A stretch of DNA of 64,000 bases from positions 1,674,001 to 1,738,000 of the forward strand of contig NZ_CP038462.1 in NCBI RefSeq assembly GCF_004777465.1. Direction: 5' to 3'. Positions 42,463 to 55,756 of the stretch are shown here, in pieces. Numbering within the stretch: the stretch's first letter is position 1; each line of letters opens with the position of its first letter. The notes beneath the pieces were generated by a model that saw only the letters and a program-made list of their open reading frames with translations, ran no database searches and was not told where the DNA came from. The stretch is from Nocardioides daphniae. Its GTDB lineage: Bacteria > Actinomycetota > Actinomycetes > Propionibacteriales > Nocardioidaceae. The translations under genes were made by a program, and so were the position numbers.

Positions 42463-42496
42463 GGGTGCCGGGCGACCGCGTGGTCGTCCGGCACCC
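42463..42496 (+). terminator. hairpin between binding protein and second permease
   Basis: GGGTGCCGG ... CCGGCACCC with an inner GACC-GCGT-GGTC stem. It begins 30 bases after the binding-protein stop. A partial terminator or 3' stabiliser here would give more binding protein than downstream permease and ATPases. Confidence 0.6.
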
Positions 42497-42573
42497 ACCC
42501 GGGTCCGGCTCCCCGGACCACACGGCCGTCCTCCGACGAGCCGCTCCAGTTCCCCCAGGAGGTGCCCCAATCC

Positions 42574-43590
42574 ATGTGGGCCTACATTGTTCGACGCGTG
42601 GCGATCGGCCTCGCGTTGCTGATGGCGCTGACGCTCGTCACGTTCGCCCTCTTCTTCGCCTCGCCGGTCGACCCCGCGCGCTTCGCATGCGGCAAGAACT
42701 GCAACGAGGCGCAGCGCGACGTCGCGCGCAAGGCGCTCGGCTACGACCTTCCGGTCCACGAGCAGTGGACGCAGTTCATGAAGGGCGTCGTCGTCGGTCG
42801 TGACTACCCCGCCGACCCCGAGCTCCGCGCCGCCAACCCGTCGATCGTGACGCACTGCGAGGCACCCTGCCTGGGTTACTCCCACCTCAACGCCGCGACG
42901 GTGAACGACCTCGTCGGCGAGGCCGCCCCGGTCACCGTCTCCCTGGCGCTGGTCGCGCTGGTGATGTGGCTGGTGGGCGGAGTCCTCTTCGGCATCCTGG
43001 CCGCCGTCTTCAAGGGCTCGATCATCGACCGAGGAATCGTGGGCCTCACGCTGGTGGCCTACGCGTTCCCCACCTTCTTCATCGGCGTCTTCCTGCTGAA
43101 GTTCGTCGTCATCAAGTGGGAGATCCTCCCGTACCCGGAGTACTACTCGATCGCCGACGCGGGCGTGGGGACCTGGCTGGCCGGCGTCCTGCTGCCCGCG
43201 GCGGTCCTGGCCCTGGTCTTCACCGCCGGCTACGTCCGGATGACCCGTGCCTTCGTGATCGAGTCGATGAGCGAGGACTACATCCGCACGGCCCGGGCGA
43301 AGGGCCTCAACGGCCGCAGCGTCCTCTTCAAGCACGGCATCCGTGCGGCGCTCACGCCGCTGGTGACCATGGCCGGCCTCGACTTCGCGACTCTGCTGGG
43401 TGGCGCGATCATCACCGAGTCCGTCTTCTCGTACGAGGGCCTGGGGCTGCTGACGCTGCAGGCGAGCGAGGCCTACGACCTGCCCACCATCATCGGCGTC
43501 GTCGTCCTGGCCGGAACCTTCGTGATCGTCGCCAACATCATCGTCGACATCCTGTACGCCGTCATCGACCCCCGCGTCCGGCTGGGCTGA
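42574..43590 (+). CDS. peptide ABC transporter permease (DppB/OppB-like)
   Basis: A 338-residue permease, B subunit type. The N-terminal helix WAYIVRRVAIGLALLMALTL is followed by a periplasmic part with four Cys (FACGKNCN and HCEAPCLG), unusual for this family, and the EAA loop YIRTARAKGLNGRSVLFKHG. Five further helices; ends VIDPRVRLG. The ATG at 42574 is favoured because AGGAGG (42557-42562) would overlap the alternative GTG at 42562. Confidence 0.9.
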   Translation: MWAYIVRRVAIGLALLMALTLVTFALFFASPVDPARFACGKNCNEAQRDVARKALGYDLPVHEQWTQFMKGVVVGRDYPADPELRAANPSIVTHCEAPCLGYSHLNAATVNDLVGEAAPVTVSLALVALVMWLVGGVLFGILAAVFKGSIIDRGIVGLTLVAYAFPTFFIGVFLLKFVVIKWEILPYPEYYSIADAGVGTWLAGVLLPAAVLALVFTAGYVRMTRAFVIESMSEDYIRTARAKGLNGRSVLFKHGIRAALTPLVTMAGLDFATLLGGAIITESVFSYEGLGLLTLQASEAYDLPTIIGVVVLAGTFVIVANIIVDILYAVIDPRVRLG

Positions 43591-43601
43591 GAGAGACAGA
43601 G

Positions 43602-44646
43602 ATGAACCAGTTCCTCGTGGTGGACGACCTCAAGGTCCACTTCCCGACCGCCGACGGCCTCGTCAAGGCGACCGACGGTCTCTCCTTCACGCTCGAGCGC
43701 GGCAAGACGCTGGGGATCGTGGGGGAGTCCGGCTCCGGCAAGTCCGTGTCGAGCTCCGCGATCCTCGGTCTGCACCGAGGCACGCCGGCGCAGGTCTCGG
43801 GCTCGATCCAGCTCGACGGCGTCGACCTCCTGACGCTCTCCGACGAGGAGATGCGCCGCAAGCGTGGTCAGGAGGTCTCGATGATCTTCCAGGACCCGCT
43901 CTCCGCGATGCACCCGTACTTCACCGTCGGGCGACAGCTCGCCGAGGCGTACCGCGTGCACAACAAGGTGTCGCGCAAGCAGGCCAAGGTCCGCGTCATC
44001 GAGATGCTCGACCGCGTGGGCATCCCCAGCCCCGATCGCCGCTACCACGACTACCCGCACCAGTTCTCGGGCGGCATGCGCCAGCGCGCGATGATCGCGA
44101 TGGCCCTGATCAACGACCCTACGCTGGTCATCGCTGACGAGCCGACGACCGCGCTCGACGTCACCGTCCAGGCCCAGATCCTCGACCTGCTGCGCGACCT
44201 GCAGCGCGAGTTCGACACGGCGATCATCATGATCACCCACGACCTCGGCGTCGTCGCCGAGATGGTCGACGACGTCCTGGTGATGTACGGCGGCAAGGCG
44301 GTCGAGTACGGCCCGGTCAAGGACGTCATGACGCACCCGGAGATGCCCTACACCTGGGGCCTGCTCTCGAGCGTCCCGGACATCTCCGCCGACCCGAACG
44401 CGCGCATGGTGCCGATCCCCGGCAACCCGCCGAGCCTGCTCAACCCGCCGTCGGGATGCGCGTTCCACCCGCGCTGTGCCTTCCGCGAGTACGTCGACGG
44501 TGACCGTTGCCGCACCGAGGTGCCCCTGCTGCTCCCCGGTGGCCAGGGCATGAACCACCTCAAGCGCTGCCACCCCTGACCCCGACGCGATCTACGAGCG
44601 CCAGGTGCTGCCCGAGATCGCTCCCGACCGTGCAGAGGAACTCTGA
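43602..44646 (+). CDS. peptide ABC transporter ATPase (DppD-like), probable frame break near the end
   Basis: First ATPase subunit. Walker [13 protein letters not shown]-loop [15 protein letters not shown], signature [15 protein letters not shown], Walker [13 protein letters not shown] and switch His ITHDLG are complete. The C-terminal OppD-type cap has [11 protein letters not shown], then RCHP and a stop at 44579. One extra C at 44573-44576 would explain that stop; the other frame continues [20 protein letters not shown] to 44646, 2 bases before the next ATG. I therefore give the longer end (347 residues), with some doubt on the last 23 residues. Confidence 0.88.
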
Positions 44647-44648
44647 CC

Positions 44649-45871
<1,223 letters not shown>

Positions 45872-45883
45872 CACACTGCTGAC

Positions 45884-47263
45884 GTGGCGGAGTCCGAGAG
45901 TCTGTTCGACGTACCGGGGCGTTCCGGTGGCGGGTCGCTGAGCGACCAGAGCCACCGGGGCGCCCCGCTGGCGGTCCGCATGCGACCGCGTGACCTGGAC
46001 GACCTCGTCGGCCAGTCCCACCTGAGGGCCGACGGTTCGCCCCTGCGCCGGCTGGTCGAGGGCGACCAGTCGATGTCGCTGGTGCTGTGGGGCCCTCCGG
46101 GCACCGGGAAGACGACGATCGCGGGCATCGTCAGCCGCCAGACCGACCGGCGGTTCGTGGAGGTCTCGGCTGTCTCGGCCGGGGTCAAGGAGGTACGCGC
46201 GGCGATCGACGCCGCACGTGCGCAGCTGGCCGCGGGCGGCGCCGAGACGGTTCTCTTCGTCGACGAGGTCCACCGCTTCACCAAGGCGCAGCAGGACGCC
46301 CTGCTCCCCGGGGTGGAGAACCGTTGGGTGACGCTGGTGGCCGCCACCACCGAGAACCCGTTCTTCTCGGTGATCTCGCCGCTGCTCTCGCGCAGCCTGC
46401 TGCTCAAGCTCGAGTCGTTGACCGACGACGACATCGACGAGGTGGTGACGCGGGCGCTGCGGGACGAGCGCGGCCTGGCGGGTGCCGTCGACCTCGACGA
46501 CGCTGCCCGCGACCACCTCGTACGCCTGGCCGGCGGTGACGCCCGGCGTGCCCTGACCTACCTCGAGGCCTCGGCCGCTGCGGCCGTCGCGGTCCGGAGC
46601 ACCGAGGAGGACCGGCCGCTGATCACGCTCGAGGTCGCCGAGACCGCGGTCGACCAGGCCGCCGTGCGCTACGACCGTCAGGGTGACCAGCACTACGACG
46701 TCACCAGCGCCTTCATCAAGTCGATCCGTGGCTCCGACGTGGACGCCTCGCTGCACTGGTTGGCCCGGATGGTCGAGGCGGGTGAGGACCCGCGCTTCAT
46801 CGCCCGGCGCCTGGTCATCCTGGCGAGCGAGGACATCGGGCTCGCCGACCCGACGGCGCTGACCACCGCCGTCGCGGCGGCCCAGGCCGTCCAGCTGATC
46901 GGCATGCCGGAGGCCAGGCTCAACCTGGCCCAGGCGGTGGCCGCGCTCGCCTCCGCGCCGAAGTCCAACGCCGTCTACATGGCGTACGAGGCCGCGGCTG
47001 CTGACGTCCGTGCCGGCAAGGTCGGGGCGGTGCCTGCCCACCTGCGGGACGCGCACTACGGGGGAGCGAAGAAGCTCGGCCACGGGGAGGCGTACGTCTA
47101 CCCGCACGACGTGAAGCACGGTGTCGCGCAGCAGCAGTACCTCCCCGAGCCCGTCCGGGACGCCGTCTACTACCGACCGACGACCCACGGTGCCGAAGCG
47201 GGTGTGAAGGACCGCTGGGAGCGGATCCGGAGCATCGTTCGCGGTGTCCGTGGCGGCAGGTAG
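45884..47263 (+). CDS. rarA: replication-associated recombination ATPase RarA (MgsA)
   Basis: 459 residues. A clamp-loader-like AAA+ protein that acts at stalled forks. [19 protein letters not shown], Walker [13 protein letters not shown], Walker [21 protein letters not shown], sensor 1 [18 protein letters not shown] and the RarA C-terminal tetramerisation part ([39 protein letters not shown]) are all present. GTG start 12 bases after the transporter stop, with no SD or TAGNNT motif; it could be co-transcribed with the transporter or use an unseen promoter. Confidence 0.92.
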   Translation: MAESESLFDVPGRSGGGSLSDQSHRGAPLAVRMRPRDLDDLVGQSHLRADGSPLRRLVEGDQSMSLVLWGPPGTGKTTIAGIVSRQTDRRFVEVSAVSAGVKEVRAAIDAARAQLAAGGAETVLFVDEVHRFTKAQQDALLPGVENRWVTLVAATTENPFFSVISPLLSRSLLLKLESLTDDDIDEVVTRALRDERGLAGAVDLDDAARDHLVRLAGGDARRALTYLEASAAAAVAVRSTEEDRPLITLEVAETAVDQAAVRYDRQGDQHYDVTSAFIKSIRGSDVDASLHWLARMVEAGEDPRFIARRLVILASEDIGLADPTALTTAVAAAQAVQLIGMPEARLNLAQAVAALASAPKSNAVYMAYEAAAADVRAGKVGAVPAHLRDAHYGGAKKLGHGEAYVYPHDVKHGVAQQQYLPEPVRDAVYYRPTTHGAEAGVKDRWERIRSIVRGVRGGR

Positions 47264-47266
47264 GGT
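47261..47266 (+). promoter_or_regulatory. TAGGGT -10 element overlapping the rarA stop codon
   Basis: The TAG stop of rarA begins TAGGGT, which ends 7 bases before the GTG at 47274. No SD is present: a leaderless internal promoter, as at pgsA. Confidence 0.45.
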
Positions 47267-47273
47267 TTCGCCT

Positions 47274-47780
47274 GTGAATCAGTGGAGCACGACGGTCGTC
47301 GCAGGCGTTGCCGCCCTCGCCGTCGCCCTGCTTCTGGTCGCTCTGGTCCTGCTGCTGCGTTCGCAGCGACGGACCCGTGGTGAGCTCGCGCAGACACGGG
47401 CGGCGCAGGCCGAGCTGCTGGCGCGCCTCGACGCGCTCGACCGCCCGGCAGCAGGCGTGCACGCCGACCCGCGAGTGGCCGAGTTCGTCATCACCGAGCT
47501 CGGTGAGGAGGACGCGGGGCCGGGCACCGGTGCCGAGCAGCCGGCACCCGTGGCGGGGCGCATAGACGGCCGGCTCTTCGTCGACATCGTCGCGCGCGAG
47601 AGCCTGGTCAAGGCAGCGTCGTGGACCTATGGCGTACGTCGTGCGCTCTCCGCCGAGAACCGCAACCGCGTGAGGTTCGAGGTGCGACGGGAGACACGTC
47701 GCGCCGCCCGCCAGCGCAAGGCCGACGTCAAGGAAGCCCTGCGCCAGTACTACGCCAAGGAGAGGGGTGACGTGGCATGA
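47274..47780 (+). CDS. uncharacterised single-pass membrane protein between rarA and alaS
   Basis: 168 residues, not recognised as a named family. An N-terminal helix (TTVVAGVAALAVALLLVALV) is followed by a coiled-coil-like stretch (RRTRGELAQTRAAQAELLAR), an acidic, Pro-rich linker and a compact segment (FVDIVARESLVKAASWTYGV). It ends in a strongly basic helix (RRETRRAARQRKADVKEAL). One membrane anchor with a basic cytoplasmic end could contact nucleic acid or lipid; this is inference. It overlaps the next gene by 4 bases and the block continues into alaS, so the genes are co-expressed. Confidence 0.7.
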   Translation: MNQWSTTVVAGVAALAVALLLVALVLLLRSQRRTRGELAQTRAAQAELLARLDALDRPAAGVHADPRVAEFVITELGEEDAGPGTGAEQPAPVAGRIDGRLFVDIVARESLVKAASWTYGVRRALSAENRNRVRFEVRRETRRAARQRKADVKEALRQYYAKERGDVA

Positions 47781-48093
47781 GCCGCGGTCTCTGGTTCGTC
47801 GCCGGTGCGAGTGCCGGCGTCTACGTCGTGACGAAGGCCAGGCGCCTCGCCGACTCCGTCACCACCGAGGGGCTCCGGGCCCGTTGGCAGGGCCTCACCC
47901 ACGGCGCCCGGCTCCTCACCGAGGACGTCCGCACCGCCCAGGCCGAGCGCGAGGTCGAGCTGCGTGAGTCACTCGGCCTGCCTGCCTCGCCACCTGCCGG
48001 CCGGCAGCTCACCGGCCCCTCCGCTCCGCCCGGACCCGCTCCCGTAGCCTCCTTGGTTCCCCCGATCGAAGAAGACAGGAAGAACGACCACTG

Positions 48094-48094
<1 letters not shown>
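47777..48094 (+). CDS. DUF6167-like small membrane protein
   Basis: 105 residues. Begins with a short hydrophobic segment (GLWFVAGASAGVYVVTKARR), a helical middle (LRARWQGLTHGARLLTEDVR) and a disordered Pro-rich tail. It matches the small DUF6167-type family that I recall upstream of actinobacterial alaS; assignment from memory. Overlaps the preceding gene by 4 bases and its TGA shares a base with the alaS ATG. Confidence 0.65.
48045..48050 (+). promoter_or_regulatory. TAGCCT -10 element inside the DUF6167-like gene, for alaS
   Basis: Predicts a start near 48057 and a leader of about 37 bases before the alaS ATG at 48094. Confidence 0.35.
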
Positions 48095-50808
<2,714 letters not shown>

Positions 50809-50809
50809 G

Positions 50810-51271
50810 GTGCGCTCGGGTGTGCGCGTGGGCGTCGATCCGGGTGATGCCCGCATCGGCGTCGCGCGCAGCGACCCCACCGGCTTCCTCGCCACACCGG
50901 TGGAGACCGTCCCCCGGGGCAAGGGCGACGTCCGTCGCATCGCTCGGATCGTGCGCGACGAGGAAGCGGTCGAGGTCGTCGTCGGGCTCCCGCGATCGTT
51001 GAAGGGCACCGAGGGGCCGGCGGCCGCCAAGGTGCGCGACTTCGCCGCTGCCCTGGCCGCCAAGGTGGCCCCCGTGCCGGTCCGCCTGTGTGACGAGCGC
51101 TTGACCACGGTCACCGCGGAGGCCATGCTTCGCGACCAGGGGCGCAAAGGCAGCAAGCGACGAGCAGTGGTCGACCAGGCCGCAGCCGTCGTCATCCTCC
51201 AACATGCGTTGGACACGGAGCGGACCAGTGGTTCCGCCCCGGGAGAGATCATCGAGGTCGACCATGCTTGA
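50810..51271 (+). CDS. ruvX: RuvX/YqgF RNase H-fold nuclease
   Basis: 153 residues. RNase H-like fold with the first acidic residue in VGVDPGDARIGVA, VVGLPRSLKGTEGPAA and the late CDERLTTVTAEAML and KRRAVVDQAAAVVILQHAL. Homologues act on Holliday junctions or in 16S rRNA 5' maturation. The order alaS-ruvX-mltG-aroE is conserved in actinobacteria. The GTG at 50810 directly follows alaS; its end overlaps mltG by 8 bases. Confidence 0.9.
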   Translation: MRSGVRVGVDPGDARIGVARSDPTGFLATPVETVPRGKGDVRRIARIVRDEEAVEVVVGLPRSLKGTEGPAAAKVRDFAAALAAKVAPVPVRLCDERLTTVTAEAMLRDQGRKGSKRRAVVDQAAAVVILQHALDTERTSGSAPGEIIEVDHA

Positions 51272-52418
51272 CGACGAAGGCACGACGCAGACACCCGAGC
51301 GCACCTACGCGCCCGAGGGTGGGGCGCGCAAGGCCAGGAAGCGCCGCAGCCCCCTGGGGGTGATCGTGGTGCTGACCGTGATCGTGCTGGTCTGTGCCGG
51401 CCTCTACGTCGGAGTCAGCAAGGGCGTCGACTGGGTCCAGGACCAGTTCGGTGCGGCGGACGACTTCTCGGGCCCCGGGACGGGCGAGGTCATCTTCGAG
51501 GTCCGGGAGGGCGACACCGCCGCGGCGATCGGCCGCAGCCTGAAGGAGGCCGGCGTGGTCGCCTCGGTGGAGGCCTTCATCTCGGTGGCCACCGCCGACA
51601 GCCGTTCCTCGAAGATCCAGGTCGGCTACTACCCCCTGCGCAAGGAGATGAGTGCGGCCGAGGCCCTCGAGGTCCTGGTCGATCCCTCCAAGCAGGTCAA
51701 GAACCTGGTCACCGTGCCCGAGGGGTTGCGCGTGGTCGACATCGTCGACGTGCTCGTGGAGAAGACCGACTTCAAGCGTGGGCAGTACGAGGCCGCGCTG
51801 AAGGACCCTGCCGCCCTGGGCCTGCCCGACTACGCGAACGGCAACCCGGAGGGCTACCTCTTTCCGGCGACGTACGACATCGGCCCCAAGGACAAGCCCA
51901 AGGACATCCTCGCCAAGATGGTGGCCCGCTGGCGTCAGGCCGCCGACGAGGTGCAGCTCGAGAGCCGCGCCGCTGCCCTGGGCTACACCCCGGCCGAGCT
52001 GATGACCGTCGCCTCGCTGGTCGAGGCCGAGGGGCGCGGCGACGACATGGGCAAGATCGCCACGGTCATCTACAACCGCATCGAGAACCCCGGTGCCGGG
52101 ACGGGCGGCAAGCTGCAGATCGACGCCACCGTCAACTACGCCCTCGGTCGGACGGGCACGATCGCCGTCACCACCGAGGAGACCCGCACCGAGCACCCCT
52201 ACAACACCTACGTGGTGCAGGGGCTCCCGCCCGGCCCGATCGAGGCGCCCGGCGAGGAGGCCATGGCTGCGGCCGGCAACCCCGTGGACGGTCCCTGGAT
52301 CTACTACGTCACCGTCGACCTCAAGACGGGCGAGACCAAGTTCACCGACAGCTACGACGAGTTCCTCGGATTCAAGGCGGAGTACAAGAGCTACTGCACG
52401 ACGTCGGACGCCTGCTGA
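51264..52418 (+). CDS. mltG: endolytic murein transglycosylase MltG
   Basis: 384 residues. A cytoplasmic N-terminus of about 30 residues rich in Arg/Lys, one transmembrane helix (LGVIVVLTVIVLVCAGLYVGV), a LysM-like subdomain (IFEVREGDTAAAIGRSLKEAGVV-type) and the YceG catalytic domain. It contains the essential Glu in SLVEAEGRG and NPEGYLFPATYDI, plus YNTYVVQGLPPGPI. It cuts nascent glycan strands and thereby sets their length. The ATG at 51264 lies inside the end of ruvX. Confidence 0.92.
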   Translation: MLDDEGTTQTPERTYAPEGGARKARKRRSPLGVIVVLTVIVLVCAGLYVGVSKGVDWVQDQFGAADDFSGPGTGEVIFEVREGDTAAAIGRSLKEAGVVASVEAFISVATADSRSSKIQVGYYPLRKEMSAAEALEVLVDPSKQVKNLVTVPEGLRVVDIVDVLVEKTDFKRGQYEAALKDPAALGLPDYANGNPEGYLFPATYDIGPKDKPKDILAKMVARWRQAADEVQLESRAAALGYTPAELMTVASLVEAEGRGDDMGKIATVIYNRIENPGAGTGGKLQIDATVNYALGRTGTIAVTTEETRTEHPYNTYVVQGLPPGPIEAPGEEAMAAAGNPVDGPWIYYVTVDLKTGETKFTDSYDEFLGFKAEYKSYCTTSDAC

Positions 52419-52421
52419 CGG

Positions 52422-53267
52422 ATGGAGCGCACTGTCTGCGGAGTGCTGGGCGACCCGATCTCCCACTCGCTCTCACCGGTCCTGCACCGCGCCGGGTACG
52501 CCGCCCTCGGGCTGCCCTGGACGTACGACGCCCACCGCGTCCCGTCCGGCTCCCTGCCGCAGTTCCTGGCCGGGCTGGACGGCACCTGGCGCGGCCTGTC
52601 GCTCACCATGCCGTTGAAGCGTGAGGCGGTCGCCCTGGTCGCTGACCTGAGCGAGCGCGCCCGCCGGTCGGGGGCGGTGAACACGGTCGTCCTCGACGGA
52701 CACGAGGGGTCACCCACCCTCTGGGGCGACAACACCGACATCCCGGGGGCCGTGGCCGCGATCCGCGAGCGCAGTGCGGGTGTGCTGCGCACCGCCACCA
52801 TCCTGGGGGGCGGCGCCACCGCCACCTCGGTCGGGCTGGCCCTGGTCGAGATGGGCGTCGAGCAGATTGCGCTCCTGGTCCGGACCCCCGAGCGTGCCCG
52901 GGAGACGGTGGAGGTCCTGACCGCCGGTTCTGACGCACCCGCGGTCGACGTACGGCTGCTCTCCGACCCGGTCGCGCCCTCGGACGTCGTGGTCTCCACC
53001 GTGCCGGCGTCGGCCCAGCACGATGACCTCGTCCGTTCCCTGGCTGAGAGTCCGGTCCTCTTCGACGTCGTCTACGACCCGTGGCCGACCCCGTTGGCCG
53101 CTGCTGCGACGGGGGTCGTCGTCTCTGGGCTCGACCTCCTGGTCCACCAAGCCGCCGTGCAGTTCACCCACTTCACCGGGCAGCCGGCTCCCCTCGAGGC
53201 GATGCGTGCTGCCGGAGAGTCCGCGCTGGCCGCGCGCACCGAGCAGTCCCGGGGAGACCAGCCGTGA
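52422..53267 (+). CDS. aroE: shikimate dehydrogenase
   Basis: 281 residues. Reduces 3-dehydroshikimate with NADPH. GDPISHSLSPVLHRAGY binds shikimate; TMPLKREAV carries the catalytic Lys; NTDIPG and the nucleotide loop ILGGGATATSVGLAL follow. The late GLDLLVHQAAVQF closes the active site. ATG 3 bases after mltG; overlaps the peptidase gene by 4 bases. Confidence 0.93.
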   Translation: MERTVCGVLGDPISHSLSPVLHRAGYAALGLPWTYDAHRVPSGSLPQFLAGLDGTWRGLSLTMPLKREAVALVADLSERARRSGAVNTVVLDGHEGSPTLWGDNTDIPGAVAAIRERSAGVLRTATILGGGATATSVGLALVEMGVEQIALLVRTPERARETVEVLTAGSDAPAVDVRLLSDPVAPSDVVVSTVPASAQHDDLVRSLAESPVLFDVVYDPWPTPLAAAATGVVVSGLDLLVHQAAVQFTHFTGQPAPLEAMRAAGESALAARTEQSRGDQP

Positions 53268-54103
53268 CGTCCGTGGTGGCCGGGCTGCTGTGCGGAGCCC
53301 TGGCGCTGCTGGTGCCGGCGTTGGTCCGTCGGGTGCCCGAGCCCGCCCCCGCGGTGGAGCCGGCGCTCGAGGAGCTGCCGGAGACCGTCCCGGAGAGCGC
53401 CGCCGGCAGCAGCTCGGACGAGGCGCCGGCTCCGGGTCCGGAGCCGGTGGAGAAGGAGCTGTACGCCGACATCGCCCGCCGTCGCGGGGTCGCGGTCGGT
53501 TCGGTGGCCGCGAGCGCCGCTGCAGGTGCCGTACTGGGCTGGTCGCTCGGGTGGTCCTGGTCGCTGCTCTTCCTCGTTCCGCTGGTGCCGGTGCTCGTCG
53601 CCCTGGCCGTCGTCGACTGGCGCACCCAGCTCCTGCCCACGTGGGTGATCGCCCGGACCTACGCCGTGCTGGTGCCGCTCGTGCTCGTCGTCGGTCTCCT
53701 GACGGGGGAGTGGGACGACGTGCTGCGGGCCTTCTGGGGCTGGCTGATCACCGGTGGCCTGTACTTCCTGCTCTGGTTCATCCACTCCGCCGGTCTGGGC
53801 TACGGCGACGTGCGCCTCTCCGGGATCATCGGCATCGTCCTGGGCCACCTCGGCTGGGGCACGCTCTTCGCAGGGGTCTACTCGGCCTTCATCCTGGGCG
53901 GGGTCGTCGGGGGAGTCCTGGCGCTCCTCAAGGTCGTGGACCGGCGCGGCGTGCCCTTCGGCCCGTTCATGGTGGCCGGTGCGCTCCTCGGTGTCGTGCT
54001 GGTCCCTGGACCGCCGCGCATCTCGGTTGAGGCAGAGGCTGCTCGGCGGCTGAAGCGGGCATGGAAGAATGCGGCGCATGCTGCGTTGGCTCACCGCTGG
54101 TGA
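53264..54103 (+). CDS. prepilin peptidase (A24 family), inside the aro operon
   Basis: A 279-residue membrane aspartic peptidase. The two catalytic Asp motifs are visible: [12 protein letters not shown] and [11 protein letters not shown] (the GxGD motif), within at least six helices. The zinc-binding Cys domain of classical PilD is absent and there is instead a Pro/Glu/Ser-rich insert of about 50 residues ([16 protein letters not shown] and on) after the first helix. It would cut the leader of type IV pilins or pseudopilins for a Tad or type IV system not in this window. Its end overlaps aroC by 26 bases. Confidence 0.87.
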   Translation: MTSVVAGLLCGALALLVPALVRRVPEPAPAVEPALEELPETVPESAAGSSSDEAPAPGPEPVEKELYADIARRRGVAVGSVAASAAAGAVLGWSLGWSWSLLFLVPLVPVLVALAVVDWRTQLLPTWVIARTYAVLVPLVLVVGLLTGEWDDVLRAFWGWLITGGLYFLLWFIHSAGLGYGDVRLSGIIGIVLGHLGWGTLFAGVYSAFILGGVVGGVLALLKVVDRRGVPFGPFMVAGALLGVVLVPGPPRISVEAEAARRLKRAWKNAAHAALAHRW

Positions 54104-55256
54104 ATCCCATGGCCCCTCCCTCGTCGCCATCCTCGAAGGACTTCCGGCCCACGTCCTCGTCAACACCGACGACATCAACGACTCGCTCGCCCGTCGTCGC
54201 CTCGGTTACGGCCGCGGCGCGCGGATGAAGTTCGAGCAGGACGTCGTCCGTTTCATCGGTGGCGTGCGCCACGGTGAGTCGCAGGGGGGCCCCGTCGCCA
54301 TCGAGGTCGGCAACAGCGAGTGGCCCAAGTGGGAGAAGGTCATGTCCGCCGACCCGGTGGACGCCGAGGAGCTCGCGAGCTCGGCGCGCAACGCGCCGCT
54401 CACCCGCCCGCGTCCCGGTCACGCCGACCTCGTCGGCATGCAGAAGTACGACTTCGACGAGTCGCGTCCGATCCTCGAGCGCGCCTCCGCCCGTGAGACC
54501 GCGGCCCGGGTCGCCCTGGGCCGCGTCGCCTCCAACTTCCTCGAGCAGGCCGTCGGCGCCCGCATCGTCTCGCACGTGGTCGAGCTCGGGGGCGTCCCCG
54601 CGCCCGCCGGGTCGGTCCCCGGGGCCGACGACGTCGCCCGCCTCGACGCCGACCCGGTGCGTTGCCTCGACCCCGAGGCGTCGCGTGCGATGGTCGAGCG
54701 CATCGACCAGGCCCACAAGGACGGTGACACCCTCGGTGGCGTGGTCGAGGTCGTCGTCCACGACCTGCCGCCGGGCCTCGGCTCGCACGTCCACTGGGAC
54801 CGTCGCCTCGACGCCCGACTGGCCGGCGCCCTGATGGGCATTCAGGCGATCAAGGGCGTCGAGGTGGGTGACGGCTTCGAGCTGGCCGCCACCCCGGGCT
54901 CCCTCGCCCACGACGAGATCGTGTCCACCGACGACGGCCTCCGTCGCACCTCCGGTCGCTCCGGCGGCACCGAGGGCGGCATGAGCACCGGTGAGGTGCT
55001 GCGCGTGCGCGCCGCGATGAAGCCGATCGCGACGGTGCCGCGTGCGCTGCGTACGGTCGACGTCGCCACCGGCGAGGCCGCCGTGGCCCACCACCAGCGC
55101 TCGGACGTCTGTGCCGTGCCGGCTGCCGGCATCGTGGCCGAAGCCATGGTCGCCCTCGTGCTGGCCGACGCGGTCGTCGAGAAGTTCGGCGGCGACTCGG
55201 TGGCGGAGACGCGGCGCAACTTCGAGTCGTACGTCGAGAACCTGAAGTTCCGGTGA
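54078..55256 (+). CDS. aroC: chorismate synthase
   Basis: 392 residues. Last step of the shikimate pathway, FMN-dependent. [40 protein letters not shown], the [15 protein letters not shown] segment and [22 protein letters not shown] signature are all intact. The ATG at 54078 gives the family N-terminus; the in-frame start at 54069 adds only three residues. Lies inside the end of the peptidase gene and overlaps aroK by 4 bases. Confidence 0.95.
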   Translation: MLRWLTAGESHGPSLVAILEGLPAHVLVNTDDINDSLARRRLGYGRGARMKFEQDVVRFIGGVRHGESQGGPVAIEVGNSEWPKWEKVMSADPVDAEELASSARNAPLTRPRPGHADLVGMQKYDFDESRPILERASARETAARVALGRVASNFLEQAVGARIVSHVVELGGVPAPAGSVPGADDVARLDADPVRCLDPEASRAMVERIDQAHKDGDTLGGVVEVVVHDLPPGLGSHVHWDRRLDARLAGALMGIQAIKGVEVGDGFELAATPGSLAHDEIVSTDDGLRRTSGRSGGTEGGMSTGEVLRVRAAMKPIATVPRALRTVDVATGEAAVAHHQRSDVCAVPAAGIVAEAMVALVLADAVVEKFGGDSVAETRRNFESYVENLKFR

Positions 55257-55756
55257 CCGGTCCGCGGGCCGTCCTCGTCGGTCCCATGGGGGCCGGCAAG
55301 ACCACGGTGGCCGAGGTGCTCGGCGAGCGGTGGGGCGTCGAGGTGCGCGACACCGACGCCGACATCGTCGCTGCCGAGGGGCGCCCGGTGCAGGACATCT
55401 TCGTCGACGACGGCGAGGCGCACTTCCGCGAGCTCGAGGTCGACGCCGTGGCCAGGGCGCTCGCCGAGCACGACGGCGTCCTCGCCCTCGGAGGTGGCGC
55501 GGTGCTCGACGCCCGCACCCGTGAGCGCCTGGCCGGCCACCGGGTCGTCTTCCTCGACGTCGGCCTCTCCGAGGCGGTGAAGCGTGTCGGACTCGGAGCC
55601 GGACGCCCGCTGCTGCTCGGCAACGTACGTGCCCGCGTCAAGGCGCTGCTCGACGAGCGCACCCCTGTCTACGAGTCCGTCGCGACCATCCGGGTCGAGA
55701 CCGACGGACGTACCCCGCAGGACATCGCTGCGGAGATCATGGAGGCCCTCTCATGA
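55253..55756 (+). CDS. aroK: shikimate kinase
   Basis: 167 residues. P-loop kinase that phosphorylates shikimate at O3: Walker [21 protein letters not shown] (shikimate and Mg binding), ALGGGAVLD and the lid [12 protein letters not shown] start overlapping aroC, and a 4-base overlap with aroB. Confidence 0.93.
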   Translation: MTGPRAVLVGPMGAGKTTVAEVLGERWGVEVRDTDADIVAAEGRPVQDIFVDDGEAHFRELEVDAVARALAEHDGVLALGGGAVLDARTRERLAGHRVVFLDVGLSEAVKRVGLGAGRPLLLGNVRARVKALLDERTPVYESVATIRVETDGRTPQDIAAEIMEALS

